Translations under genes and position numbers: made by a program
Notes under the pieces: model-generated
What the model was told of the DNA's origin: nothing
Databases searched by the model: none
Seen by the model: the letters and a program-made list of their open reading frames with translations, nothing else
Origin: Bryobacteraceae bacterium
GTDB lineage: Bacteria; Acidobacteriota; Terriglobia; Bryobacterales; Bryobacteraceae
Assembly (NCBI GenBank): GCA_029975915.1
Contig: JARKOC010000371.1
Coordinates: forward strand, 124,001 to 188,000
Direction: 5' to 3'
Length of the DNA stretch: 64,000 nucleotides
Part shown: positions 42,929 to 51,406 of the stretch, one piece after another
How positions within the stretch are numbered: the first letter of the stretch is position 1
How the letters are laid out: the number at the start of each line of letters is the position of its first letter

Positions 42929-43040
42929 AATTACATAAGTCGTCATCGACTTCATGCATCCCAGTGAGAGTACCCAGACTCTCACATTGCCCCTCTGACA
43001 GAGGCCCTGAGACCCCAAAATCTCAGGGCCTCACCTCTTT
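42929..43040 (+). ncRNA. Candidate structured small RNA downstream of accC
   Basis: A promoter-like pair TTGCAG (42893-42898), 18 nt, TAAAAT (42917-42922) faces a region without a plus-strand gene for over 600 nt. From the expected start near 42929 come three perfect inverted repeats: AAGTCG/CGACTT (42937-42952), GTGAGAGT/ACTCTCAC (42964-42985) and GAGGCCCTGAGA/TCTCAGGGCCTC (43001-43032). The outer bases GGAT and ATCC also pair around the first. The last stem is followed by ACCTCTTT, a weak terminator tail. A long accC 3' UTR is the alternative. No known RNA family is recognised. Confidence 0.35.
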
Positions 43041-43088
43041 CGGAGCAATTCCGGGACGCCGGCAAACTGCGCGATAGAACGGCCGCCT

Positions 43089-43439
43089 TCAGCGTGTTAA
43101 CCACCGCCAGGCGAAATAGAGTTCTCCCAGGACAAAAAGTGTTCCGAAGACCTCCTTGTTGCGCCGGGCCAGCCATTCGGGCAGGTAAATGTCGAAGTTG
43201 GCGGCGCGATCCTCCGTGTAGCGGGCCGCCACGTCTGTCAGCGGGCACCGCATCCGGTTCAAAACGAGGACCGCGCACTCCAGCATTACAAGGACCGAGA
43301 ACACCGCGGCCCATCCATACCGGCCGGTGGCAGCGGCGGCTGGAATCCCGGCGATGCATCCCACAAAGAAGATCCAGACAGCCGTATGAAGGAGTTTGAC
43401 GGCTCCCAGGGCCGCCTCCGAATCCTTGTGGACCTGCAT
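43089..43439 (-). CDS. Small membrane protein of unknown function
   Basis: 116 residues with about three hydrophobic helices (LLHTAVWIFFVGCIAGI, WAAVFSVLVMLECAVLVLN, VFGTLFVLGELYFAW) and a central segment with RMRCPLTDVAARYTED, PEWLAR near the end. The topology and the CPLT motif resemble DUF2784-like proteins, but I would not assign it to a family. The ATG at 43439 is chosen; the longer frame to 43619 has no matching features. It converges on the accC unit. Confidence 0.65.
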   Translation of the reverse strand: MQVHKDSEAALGAVKLLHTAVWIFFVGCIAGIPAAAATGRYGWAAVFSVLVMLECAVLVLNRMRCPLTDVAARYTEDRAANFDIYLPEWLARRNKEVFGTLFVLGELYFAWRWLTR

Positions 43440-43660
43440 ACTGCTCAGTCTATCCGGCCTACGCGTTCGCGGGCGAGGCTGAACCAGCGATGCCCATTTA
43501 CCAAACTTTTCCGATCTGGCTGAATCCGTTTTCCCGTTTTCTACGTCGTTCCTTGCAGGAGACATGAGACCGGGTTCATCCAGGGCGCTCCCAGAGTCCG
43601 CGCCCGGCAACGTGTTCACATCCGACTCCCATTCATGAAGCCAGTCAAAGGAGCCTTAAA

Positions 43661-44221
43661 ATGAAATCCGCCGCACTCTCGGCACTCTTTCTGCTTTTCC
43701 CCGCGCTGGCCGCGGCGCAGAGCTTTGAAGCGTCCGTCAGCGGAGGCGCTTCCGTCATTCCGAACAAGGATCTAGGCAGCGGTTACTCGCTCGACAGCGG
43801 ATTCCGCCTTGCTTTCCGGGCGACCATCAACACCACGGATCATCTTGGGTACGAATTCGGCTATGGCTATAACCGCGCCAGTCTGGGCCAGGAGGGATCA
43901 TCTTCGCAGGGCATGGCTGTCCACCAGGGCTTTGGTGAGGTCCTTCTTTACGCGACCCCGCAGAGCGCCCGCATCCGTCCGTTCGTCGCCGGTGGCGGCC
44001 ATTTCAGCAATTTCGTTCCGCCGGGCGCCACTGCCACATACGGCCAGGGCGAAAACAAGTTTGGCATCAACTACGGCGGCGGCATCAAGATCAAGGTGAC
44101 GGGGCCGTGGCAGGTCCGCTTTGATTTCCGGCAGTTCAACACAAGCAAACCGTTCGGCCTCGGCGGCACGGGACGGATGCTCCAGAACGAAATCTCGGCC
44201 GGTATCAGCTACACGATGTAG
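43661..44221 (+). CDS. Exported outer-membrane beta-barrel protein
   Basis: A 186-residue protein with signal peptide (1-20, ending AAAQS) and an alternating-hydrophobicity barrel with Gly/Tyr-rich strands (HLGYEFGYGYNRASL, FGEVLLYATPQSAR, WQVRFDFRQFN) and no other domain. The final residues SAGISYTM fit a C-terminal barrel strand. It resembles small opacity/OmpX-type porins, but the sequence is too general for a gene name. AAAGGAG lies 10 nt before the ATG. It converges on the M1 peptidase gene with 50 nt between them. Confidence 0.8.
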   Translation: MKSAALSALFLLFPALAAAQSFEASVSGGASVIPNKDLGSGYSLDSGFRLAFRATINTTDHLGYEFGYGYNRASLGQEGSSSQGMAVHQGFGEVLLYATPQSARIRPFVAGGGHFSNFVPPGATATYGQGENKFGINYGGGIKIKVTGPWQVRFDFRQFNTSKPFGLGGTGRMLQNEISAGISYTM

Positions 44222-44271
44222 GCCGACACCGCCGCCGGATTCCTCCGGGCAGTTCCCAGCTCCGGGATCTC

Positions 44272-45951
44272 CTATTTGTTGAGAATCGCGTCCACCGTGG
44301 ATTGCGTGATCGGATGATAGCCCGCACGCGCCTTTGAGTAGATCGACTGCGCGCGCCTCTTGCCTTCGGGCGTTTTGGCCAGCTCTTCGTAGAGCGGTTT
44401 CACGAACTTGCGCCGGCCCACCTCGACCAGGAATCTCTCCAGCCGGACATAGGCGGGCTCGTAGTTGGCCCGGATGGCCATCCGCAGCCACTGGGCCGCA
44501 ATCTCGGCGTTGCCTGCAGATGTGAAGTCCCATTGGCGATCGAGCTCGGCAAGCTTTGATGCCGGCGCGTCAGCCGGAATCCCGCGAAGGTAGTGGAGCC
44601 ACTCCTGCGTTGTCCAGGACCGCCTGGGTGTGGTTTCGAAATCGTATGTGATGCGCGGCGCGCGGGCCGGCAGCCCCGGCGAATTGAGCCAATCCGAAAC
44701 GTCCTCGCCGGGAAACGCCCGGCCCAACTCGGCCAGAAACTCCTGGTGGGTTATGGACTGGAAGGCGAAGCGCTGAAAGTAGCCGCGCAGGAAGGCGTCG
44801 AAGCGGATGCGGCCGTACTTTTCTTCGAGCATTCGCAACATGAGCGCGCCTTTGACATAGGGTACCTGTGTCATGGCGCCGTCCGGATCGCGGCCCGTGA
44901 AGTCGGTCACCAGGCGCGTATCCGCGGGCTTCAGCGTCTTCATCTCCTCCTGGAGTTCGCCCACCTCGAGCGAGAACTCCATTTCAGAACGCGCCCGGCC
45001 GTAGATCTCTTCCTGGATTCGGCGCTCAAAGTACGTTGTGAAACCTTCGTTCAGCCACATGTCGTTCCAGTTGGCGTTGGTGACGAGGTTGCCCGACCAG
45101 GAATGCGCCAGTTCGTGCGACACCAACGAAACCAGGCTTTTGTCGCCCGCGATGACGGTTGGCGTGGCGAAGGTGAGCCGCGGATTCTCCATGCCTCCAA
45201 AGGGGAACGATGGAGGAAGGACAAGGATGTCGTAACGGCCCCACAGATACGGCCCATACAGGCGCTCGGCCGCCTGCACCATCTTCTCGACATCCTCAAA
45301 CTCACGCGCTGCCTTCTCGACGACAGGCGGTTCGGCCCAGATGCCGCACCGCGCGCCCACCGGGCGGAATTCAAGTTCGCCCACGGCCAGGGCCAGCAGG
45401 TACGACGGGATGGGCGTTGGCATGTGAAAATGCCCGTCCTTCAGCCGCGCTGCGGCCATCAACGGCGTCAACGGCGCCGGGGCCTTGATCCGTGCGGAGA
45501 ACGTGAAGCGGACCGACGGCGTGTCTTGCAGCGGCGCCCAACTGCGGGCGTGGATCGCCTGTGACTGCGAATAGAGGAATGGCGATTTCTTCCCCGCCGT
45601 CTGCGCCGGTTCGAGCCATTGCAGCCCCGACGCGTTTGGCGAAGTTTCGTACTCAATCGTCACGCTGCGCGCCCCCGGCGCGAGGTCGATGGTCAGCGGT
45701 GAGCCGAGAATCGGATCGCGAGGGCCAACCAGAAAACCGGCCTCCGCTCCGTTGACTTTCTGGATCTTCAGATCCCGCGTATCGAGCACCAGCGTCCGGC
45801 CGGCGGGCTCCAAGGCAAGCGTCGCCGCGCCGCGCAGAACGCGCTCACTGAACGACACCGACAGGTCAAGTTCCAGGTGCCTCAGCCGCGAGACCTGGGG
45901 ATTCGAATAGGAATGGGGATCGGTCGCCACGAATTTATGGTAGCCTCTCAT
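44272..45951 (-). CDS. M1-family metallopeptidase (leukotriene A4 hydrolase/aminopeptidase-like)
   Basis: A 559-residue zinc aminopeptidase without a clear signal peptide. The exopeptidase motif is GGMENPRLTFA, and the zinc site is HELAHSWSGN with Glu in WLNEGFTTYFERR. The N-terminal beta saddle begins near residue 10 (SYSNPQVSRLRHLEL) and a C-terminal helical domain follows about residue 440, the LTA4H arrangement. The ATG at 45951 matches the family start; the frame is open to 46038. Its start codon shares two bases with that of the divergent gene (CATG at 45949-45952). Confidence 0.88.
   Translation of the reverse strand: MRGYHKFVATDPHSYSNPQVSRLRHLELDLSVSFSERVLRGAATLALEPAGRTLVLDTRDLKIQKVNGAEAGFLVGPRDPILGSPLTIDLAPGARSVTIEYETSPNASGLQWLEPAQTAGKKSPFLYSQSQAIHARSWAPLQDTPSVRFTFSARIKAPAPLTPLMAAARLKDGHFHMPTPIPSYLLALAVGELEFRPVGARCGIWAEPPVVEKAAREFEDVEKMVQAAERLYGPYLWGRYDILVLPPSFPFGGMENPRLTFATPTVIAGDKSLVSLVSHELAHSWSGNLVTNANWNDMWLNEGFTTYFERRIQEEIYGRARSEMEFSLEVGELQEEMKTLKPADTRLVTDFTGRDPDGAMTQVPYVKGALMLRMLEEKYGRIRFDAFLRGYFQRFAFQSITHQEFLAELGRAFPGEDVSDWLNSPGLPARAPRITYDFETTPRRSWTTQEWLHYLRGIPADAPASKLAELDRQWDFTSAGNAEIAAQWLRMAIRANYEPAYVRLERFLVEVGRRKFVKPLYEELAKTPEGKRRAQSIYSKARAGYHPITQSTVDAILNK
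45936..45941 (+). promoter_or_regulatory. -10 element, probably leaderless, of the DUF5009 gene
   Basis: TATGGT, 8 nt before the ATG at 45950. It lies inside the first codons of the divergent M1 peptidase gene, since the two start codons overlap. Confidence 0.35.
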
Positions 45952-47047
45952 GTCTATGGGCGCTGCGCCGGCAGGGAGATTGAAGTCGCTGGACATCTTT
46001 CGGGGAGCGACGATTGCCTCGATGATCCTGGTCAACAATCCAGGTACATGGAAGGACGTCTATCCGCCCTTGCGCCATGCGGTCTGGCATGGCTGGACCT
46101 TCACCGATACCGTCTTCCCCTTCTTCCTCTGGATCGTCGGCCTCGCCGTGACTCTGTCCACAGCCAAGCGGGTCGCGGCCGGCCAGGACAAGAAACACCT
46201 GCTCAAGCACGGCGCGCGCCGAGGAGCGATCCTGTTCGCGCTCGGACTCTTCCTCACCCTGTTTCCCCACTTCGACTTCGTCAACATCCGGATCCCAGGC
46301 GTCTTGCAGCGTATCGGCGTCTGCTACTTCATCGCCCTGGCCATCTTCCTGTGGTCAAGCTGGCGCGGACTCATTACCTGGACGGTTGGCCTGAACGCCA
46401 TCTACCTGGCTCTGATGATGTTCTACCCGGTCCCCGGCTGCGGCTCGGGTTCCTGGGCGATGGAATGCAATTTCGCCCGGTTCATCGACGGCCATCTGCT
46501 CGCCGGACACATGTGGTCGGCGACGAAGGATTGGGACCCCGAAGGCATCATTAGCACGATCCCTGCCATTACGACCGTCCTGCTCGGAATGATCGCCGGC
46601 TACGTCCTGCGCGCTGAAGGCGCCGGCACGGAGAAAGTGCGGCGCTTCGCGCTCATGGGTCTGGCGATGCTCATGACGGCCTTCGCGATGGAAAGGGCCG
46701 TCCCATTCAACAAAGCCCTCTGGACAACTTCTTTTGTATTGCTCATGGCCGGCCTGGCCTCGATCTGTTTCGCCCTCTGGTACTGGGTGGCCGACATCAA
46801 AGGCTGGGCCAGATGGTTCAAGCCTTTCGAAGTGTACGGCATGAACGCCATTGCGGCGTACATGTTTTCGGGCCTGCTGGCCGACATCATGAGCGTGACA
46901 AAGTGGCAGCCGTGGGTCTTCCAGAATCTCTGTCTGCCGGTTGCAAGTCCGGTCAACGCGTCTCTGATCTATGGGCTGGGCAATGTCGCCGCCGTCTATG
47001 CCGCCGTGCACTTCATGTACCGCCGGGGCTGGTTCGTCAAGCTCTGA
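45950..47047 (+). CDS. DUF5009/HGSNAT-like membrane acyltransferase
   Basis: A 365-residue polytopic membrane protein with about ten helices. RLKSLDIFRGATIASMILVNN at the start is the signature of the family related to heparan-alpha-glucosaminide N-acetyltransferase; PFEVYGMNAIAAYMFSGLL near the C-terminus is also typical. The bacterial function is not established; transfer of an acetyl group to a sugar across the membrane is the best guess. ATG at 45950 or 45956 could start translation. It is followed by the MOSC gene after 20 nt. Confidence 0.82.
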   Translation: MSMGAAPAGRLKSLDIFRGATIASMILVNNPGTWKDVYPPLRHAVWHGWTFTDTVFPFFLWIVGLAVTLSTAKRVAAGQDKKHLLKHGARRGAILFALGLFLTLFPHFDFVNIRIPGVLQRIGVCYFIALAIFLWSSWRGLITWTVGLNAIYLALMMFYPVPGCGSGSWAMECNFARFIDGHLLAGHMWSATKDWDPEGIISTIPAITTVLLGMIAGYVLRAEGAGTEKVRRFALMGLAMLMTAFAMERAVPFNKALWTTSFVLLMAGLASICFALWYWVADIKGWARWFKPFEVYGMNAIAAYMFSGLLADIMSVTKWQPWVFQNLCLPVASPVNASLIYGLGNVAAVYAAVHFMYRRGWFVKL

Positions 47048-47054
47048 CTGCGGA

Positions 47055-47060
47055 TAACCT
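47055..47060 (+). promoter_or_regulatory. Possible -10 element of the MOSC gene
   Basis: TAACCT, 7 nt before the ATG at 47068, in the 20-nt gap after DUF5009. It may give the MOSC gene its own leaderless transcript. The match is modest. Confidence 0.25.
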
Positions 47061-47067
47061 GAAAAGC

Positions 47068-47571
47068 ATGAGGGGATATATCGAACAGGTCAGCGTGTCC
47101 GGCGGCGGCGTGCCTAAATGGGCGGTGGACGAGACATGGATCGGGCCGCTTGGACTCGACGGAGACGAGCATCGCTATACGGCCCACCATGGAGGGCCGC
47201 TGAAGGCTGTCCTGATGCTGAGCGCCGAGGTCTTGGCGGCTCTGCGTGAAGAAGGGTTCGAAGTGATCGCCGGCAGTCTCGGCGAAAATCTCACAATCTC
47301 AGGCATCGACTTCGCGGCGCTCCGTCCACGGATGCGCTTCCGTGCCGGCGGCTCCGTCCTTGAATTAACCCAGTTGCGCCAGCCCTGCGCTACCCTGGAC
47401 GTCTACAACCGGCGCGGCCTGCGTATCCAAAACCGTCTTTACGACACTCTCTGCAAGGCTGGCGACGCGGCATCGCCCCATTGGGCCAAGGGTGGATTTT
47501 ATGCCTCCGTCGTCAAGCCGGGTTTCGTCCGGCCGGGCGATATACTTGAACTGCTCGACGCCGTCGCGTGA
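47068..47571 (+). CDS. MOSC domain protein (YiiM-like)
   Basis: A 167-residue single MOSC domain, the beta-barrel fold of the C-terminal domain of molybdenum cofactor sulfurase. DGDEHRYTAHHGGPLKAVL and SLGENLTISGID are the family signature, and the conserved cysteine sits in QLRQPCATLDVY. YiiM-like proteins of this size bind pyranopterin molybdenum cofactor and reduce N-hydroxylated compounds. The start ATG at 47068 is chosen; the open frame to 46813 lies inside the previous gene. glnE begins 30 nt later on the same strand. Confidence 0.85.
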   Translation: MRGYIEQVSVSGGGVPKWAVDETWIGPLGLDGDEHRYTAHHGGPLKAVLMLSAEVLAALREEGFEVIAGSLGENLTISGIDFAALRPRMRFRAGGSVLELTQLRQPCATLDVYNRRGLRIQNRLYDTLCKAGDAASPHWAKGGFYASVVKPGFVRPGDILELLDAVA

Positions 47572-47601
47572 CGGAGCCGGGCTGGAACCAGGCAGTCGCT
47601 T

Positions 47602-50496
47602 GTGCGGAACAACGAATCAGGTGGGGACGCAAACAGGGTGCGTGCTGCGCTGGAGCGTGTCGCGTACGCGATTCCGCAGGAACTGCGCCAGGGGTTGGAG
47701 ATCATATTAAGCCAGTCGCCCGACCCGTCCGGCGCGTTACTCCGCCTGGAACGGATGTGTGAAGCGCATCCGGGAGACTTTCAACAGATCGCCCGCACGC
47801 CATTTGGCCTGCAATCTCTGATTTCGGTCTTCTCGTTCAGCCAGTTCCTGTCTGAGGCCATCCTCCAGAGGCCCGCCTGGCTGCTCGGCATTCTTGATTC
47901 CGGCTGGCTCCACAGGGTGAGGACAATCCCAGAACTCGAAGCGGAGCTTGCGTCAATGGCCTCGAACGGTGAGGCGGCAGCCTTGCAGCTTGGCATGGCG
48001 AGTTTCCGCCGGCGCCAGATCCTCCGCATCATGCTGCGCGACATTCTTGGGTTTGCGGCCTTGCCGGAGGTCACCGAGGAGATCTCCAATGTGGCCGATG
48101 TCCTGATCGGCCACTGCTACAGAGCCATCCGCGCCGAACTCGCCGACCGCCACGGCATCCCGAGGAATGAAGACGGCTCGGAGTGCGGATTTTCCGTGCT
48201 CGCGCTGGGCAAGCTGGGTGGATGCGAACTCAACTACAGCTCGGATATCGACCTGATGTTTCTGTACGAGGGAGCTGGATCGACCGATGGTCCGGCGCCG
48301 ATCAGCAACCGTGAGTTTTTCAAGAAGATCTCCACTCAATTGGCGGACCGGCTTGGGACCTACACGGCGGAGGGTTTCTGCTACCGCGTGGATCTCCGGC
48401 TCCGGCCCGACGGCCGGCTGGGGGAAATCTGCCTGTCACTGGACGGATGCAAGGACTACTACGAGAGGCGGGCCCGCGACTGGGAACTCCAAATGCTCAT
48501 CAAGGCCCGAGTCGCCGCGGGCGAGCCGGCCGCCGGCAAGGCATTTCTTGACTGGGTTCAACCAAGGATTTTTTCCAGCTCGCTCGATTTCAGCGCGATC
48601 GAACGCATCTCGGAAACCCGCGAACGGATCAGCGAGAAACTCAACGCCCGGCGCCGGCCAGCCGTCACCGACATCAAGCTCGCCCGCGGCGGCATTCGCG
48701 ACATCGAATTTCTGGTCCAATGCCTGCAACGTGTTCATGGCGGACGCGCGGCCTGGATCCGCAACTCGTCTACGTTGCTGTCGCTGGTCCGCCTGCGTGA
48801 CAAGGATCTTCTCTCCGACTCCGAATACTCCCGCCTGGCGACCGCCTACCAGTTCCTGCGCCACCTCGAACACCGTCTTCAGCTCGACGAGGACCGCCAG
48901 ACCCACGCCCTGCCCAGCCAGCCGGCCGCGCTGGCGCTGCTGGCCCGCCGGATGCCCGCGGGAATAATGCAAAACGATCCGTCGCCGGAAAACCTCCTGA
49001 GGCAGTTGAACCTGCACTTCGAGCACGTTCAGGAGGTCTACGAGCGAGTAATCCATGCGCAGCAGCCTCTTTATTACATGCAGTCCGCGATTCCTTCGCC
49101 CGCCAGCGCGGAGGAAGCGCCGCCGGCTTCCGAGCCGCTGCGCCCATCCACAAATCTGATTCGATTTCTCGATCAGCGCGCTCCTGCCCTGGCCGCGGCC
49201 GTCGCCCGCGCCCGGTTGGGGCGTTCACAGGCGGCCTTCGAGCACTTCCTGGAGCGGGCCCTCCGGGAGCAGGACTGGATTGCGGCGCTCGACGCCGATC
49301 CCGTCCTCTGCGGTTACCTCACCGACCTCTTTCAGCACAGCCCCTACTTCGCCGAGCAACTGGTCCGCCATCCGTCCTACTTCGAGGAGATCCGCGGCAT
49401 GCGCACACGCGGACGCTCATCGACCAGCTACGGCGATGTGATGCCCTTGATCGACGACGTCAATGAACTGCGCCGCTATTACTTGCGCCAGGTCTTTCGG
49501 ATCCAGCTCGAAAGCATCTGTCTGGCACCGCCGATCTTCGAGACGCTGGCCCGGACGTCGGAGCTGGCCGATGCTGTCATCGAATCCTGCTACCGGATTT
49601 CGGTCCGCCGAACACTGGAATCGTGCAAACCGGAAACACCGGGTTACGCGCCGTCGAGACAGATGATGGTCGTCGCGCTGGGGCGGCTGGGCATGTTCGA
49701 GTTCGACCTTGGATCGGACGCAGATCTCGTTTTTATCCTCCCCGACACCGATCTGCCGGAGCTGCACTTCTGGACGCGCGTGGCCGAACAGCTCATGTCC
49801 ACGCTGGCATCCTACACGGGAGATGGCGTGATCTTCGCTGTCGATTCCCGTCTCTGTCCCAACGGCAAGGGCGGCGCGCTGGTCCAGTCGGAGGGGGCCT
49901 ACCGCGAGTACTTCGCAAAACAGGCGGAGGCCTGGGAGGGCATGGCCTACATGAAGTCGCGAGCCGTCGCCGGCGACATCGAACGAGCGACCGAGCTGCT
50001 CGCGGATCTCCAGAAACTCGACTGGCGGCGTTACGGGCAGAGCGGCCGGTCGAGGAAGGAGTTGCGCCAGATGCGCCTGCGCATCGAACGCGAACACGGC
50101 GAAAGCAATCCGCTCAAAAACGCGGCCGGCGGTTATTACGATATCGATTTTGCCTTGCTCTACCTCCGGCTGAGAGGCGCCGGCATGTTCTTCAAGGTGC
50201 TCAACACTCCGAAACGAATCGAAGTCATAGAGCAGATGGGCCATCTCGATTCGAATGACGCGAATTTCCTGCGCGACGCCGCAACCTTTTACCGAAGCGT
50301 GGATCACGGGCTGCGCCTTATCTCCGGGCACACCGAGGGCAGCTTGCCAACGGCAGAGTCGCAGCTCCGTATGCTGGCCAGCTTAGTCTCGCGCTGGACT
50401 CCCGACCACCTCCACGATCAGCCGCTCGGACTTGAGCTTACCCAGATCCAGCACCGCACACGTGACTACTTTGAGCGCCTTTTCGGCGAGAACTAG
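47602..50496 (+). CDS. glnE: Glutamine synthetase adenylyltransferase / deadenylase
   Basis: Bifunctional enzyme of 964 residues that adds AMP to and removes it from glutamine synthetase in response to nitrogen status. Two nucleotidyltransferase domains are visible: the N-terminal one (deadenylylase) with LGKLGGCELNYSSDIDLMF and the C-terminal one (adenylylase) with LGRLGMFEFDLGSDADLVF. The order and the linker with PII-binding helices are as in Proteobacteria. Start is GTG at 47602, without a strong ribosome-binding site. It shows that GlnA in this organism is controlled covalently. Confidence 0.93.
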   Translation: MRNNESGGDANRVRAALERVAYAIPQELRQGLEIILSQSPDPSGALLRLERMCEAHPGDFQQIARTPFGLQSLISVFSFSQFLSEAILQRPAWLLGILDSGWLHRVRTIPELEAELASMASNGEAAALQLGMASFRRRQILRIMLRDILGFAALPEVTEEISNVADVLIGHCYRAIRAELADRHGIPRNEDGSECGFSVLALGKLGGCELNYSSDIDLMFLYEGAGSTDGPAPISNREFFKKISTQLADRLGTYTAEGFCYRVDLRLRPDGRLGEICLSLDGCKDYYERRARDWELQMLIKARVAAGEPAAGKAFLDWVQPRIFSSSLDFSAIERISETRERISEKLNARRRPAVTDIKLARGGIRDIEFLVQCLQRVHGGRAAWIRNSSTLLSLVRLRDKDLLSDSEYSRLATAYQFLRHLEHRLQLDEDRQTHALPSQPAALALLARRMPAGIMQNDPSPENLLRQLNLHFEHVQEVYERVIHAQQPLYYMQSAIPSPASAEEAPPASEPLRPSTNLIRFLDQRAPALAAAVARARLGRSQAAFEHFLERALREQDWIAALDADPVLCGYLTDLFQHSPYFAEQLVRHPSYFEEIRGMRTRGRSSTSYGDVMPLIDDVNELRRYYLRQVFRIQLESICLAPPIFETLARTSELADAVIESCYRISVRRTLESCKPETPGYAPSRQMMVVALGRLGMFEFDLGSDADLVFILPDTDLPELHFWTRVAEQLMSTLASYTGDGVIFAVDSRLCPNGKGGALVQSEGAYREYFAKQAEAWEGMAYMKSRAVAGDIERATELLADLQKLDWRRYGQSGRSRKELRQMRLRIEREHGESNPLKNAAGGYYDIDFALLYLRLRGAGMFFKVLNTPKRIEVIEQMGHLDSNDANFLRDAATFYRSVDHGLRLISGHTEGSLPTAESQLRMLASLVSRWTPDHLHDQPLGLELTQIQHRTRDYFERLFGEN

Positions 50497-50535
50497 CAGA
50501 CGGCTGCGGGATGCCACTTTGGGGGGAGGGTAATG

Positions 50536-51207
50536 CTAGGTTCGTTTGGGCAGGATGCGCGGCGCGGATGGACGATATTTTGAGATTTGATTGACGGGGA
50601 TGGATGGGGATGCGCTGGCGGTGTGGGTTTTGGGGTGCTTCGAGAGGAATTTCAGGTGGGCGAAGAGGGGTTTCACCTTGACGGCGGGCGGGATGTGGGC
50701 GGGGAGGGCGGCTTTCAAGTCAGTTTCGCGGAGGAGCCGTTCCTGCTGTATCTGTTTGAGTTGATTGAGGCTACGGAACATCAGCCGCTCGTGGGAGCCG
50801 CGGTAGCGGGCCAGCTTTTCGCTGCGACCAAACGAACCGGGCGCGCCGAGGTCGATTTCGGCGAAGAGCTCCATTTCGCGGATTTTATAAAGTTGCCAGG
50901 CGGCGAAGATGACCATGTCGAGCAGGGTCGATTCGATGGCGCCGGAGGGTCGGTATTCGTCGAGGTATTGTTTGCGTAGTTTTTCGTAGGCGGCGCGGAG
51001 TTCGGGGGCGACGGCGTTGTCGAGTTTCCTTGCCCGGAGGCCGTGTTTGAGGGCGTTGCGGGAAGAGCGGGCTTTGCCGGCGGGGGTGCGGGGTCCGGTG
51101 GCGGAAGGTACCCGCTCGCTGTGTTCGGGGACGGAGGCTAACAGGGCGGGGTCAGGGGACCCCGCGCGGACCAGGGGGTCCGCCTTCCGTCTGGTGATGT
51201 CGATCAT
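50536..51207 (-). CDS. Uncharacterised protein with GPRTPAGK/SRNALKHG motif
   Basis: A 223-residue basic protein. Residues about 38-57 carry GPRTPAGKARSSRNALKHGL, a motif that recurs in many small proteins of Acidobacteriota and Planctomycetes, often as multiple genomic copies. The central part (about 70-165) is helical with many charged residues and RYRGSHERLMFRSLNQLKQ. The C-terminus is rich in Lys, Pro and Ser and low in complexity. No catalytic motif or membrane segment is visible. The ATG at 51207 is chosen over 51276 because the motif region starts close behind it and AAGGGA precedes it. It may bind nucleic acid, but that is only inferred from charge. Confidence 0.7.
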   Translation of the reverse strand: MIDITRRKADPLVRAGSPDPALLASVPEHSERVPSATGPRTPAGKARSSRNALKHGLRARKLDNAVAPELRAAYEKLRKQYLDEYRPSGAIESTLLDMVIFAAWQLYKIREMELFAEIDLGAPGSFGRSEKLARYRGSHERLMFRSLNQLKQIQQERLLRETDLKAALPAHIPPAVKVKPLFAHLKFLSKHPKTHTASASPSIPVNQISKYRPSAPRILPKRT

Positions 51208-51406
51208 AGTGTGTCCCTTCGGCGGCGGACAGAGGTCCGGCCAGCATGGACAGTGTGCGACGATGCGGGATTCCACCGTGAGGGAAGGGCGTGGAAGTTA
51301 TTGATTGTTGGCGGAAGAAAGATCTTCTATCGATGTCACCGGGATTGAGCGAGCGTCCGGGCGGAGTGGCCGCCGAACTGACTGCGACTACCGGCTGAGC
51401 TTCCTC

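Noticed and set aside
42960..43040. TPP-type riboswitch, because CTGAGA occurs in the third hairpin.
   Set aside because: The other conserved TPP-aptamer segments are not present and no thiamine gene follows.
50536..51207. SRNALKHG protein as a transposase fragment.
   Set aside because: It has no DDE or HUH residues and no terminal inverted repeats around it, so I left it as an uncharacterised family.
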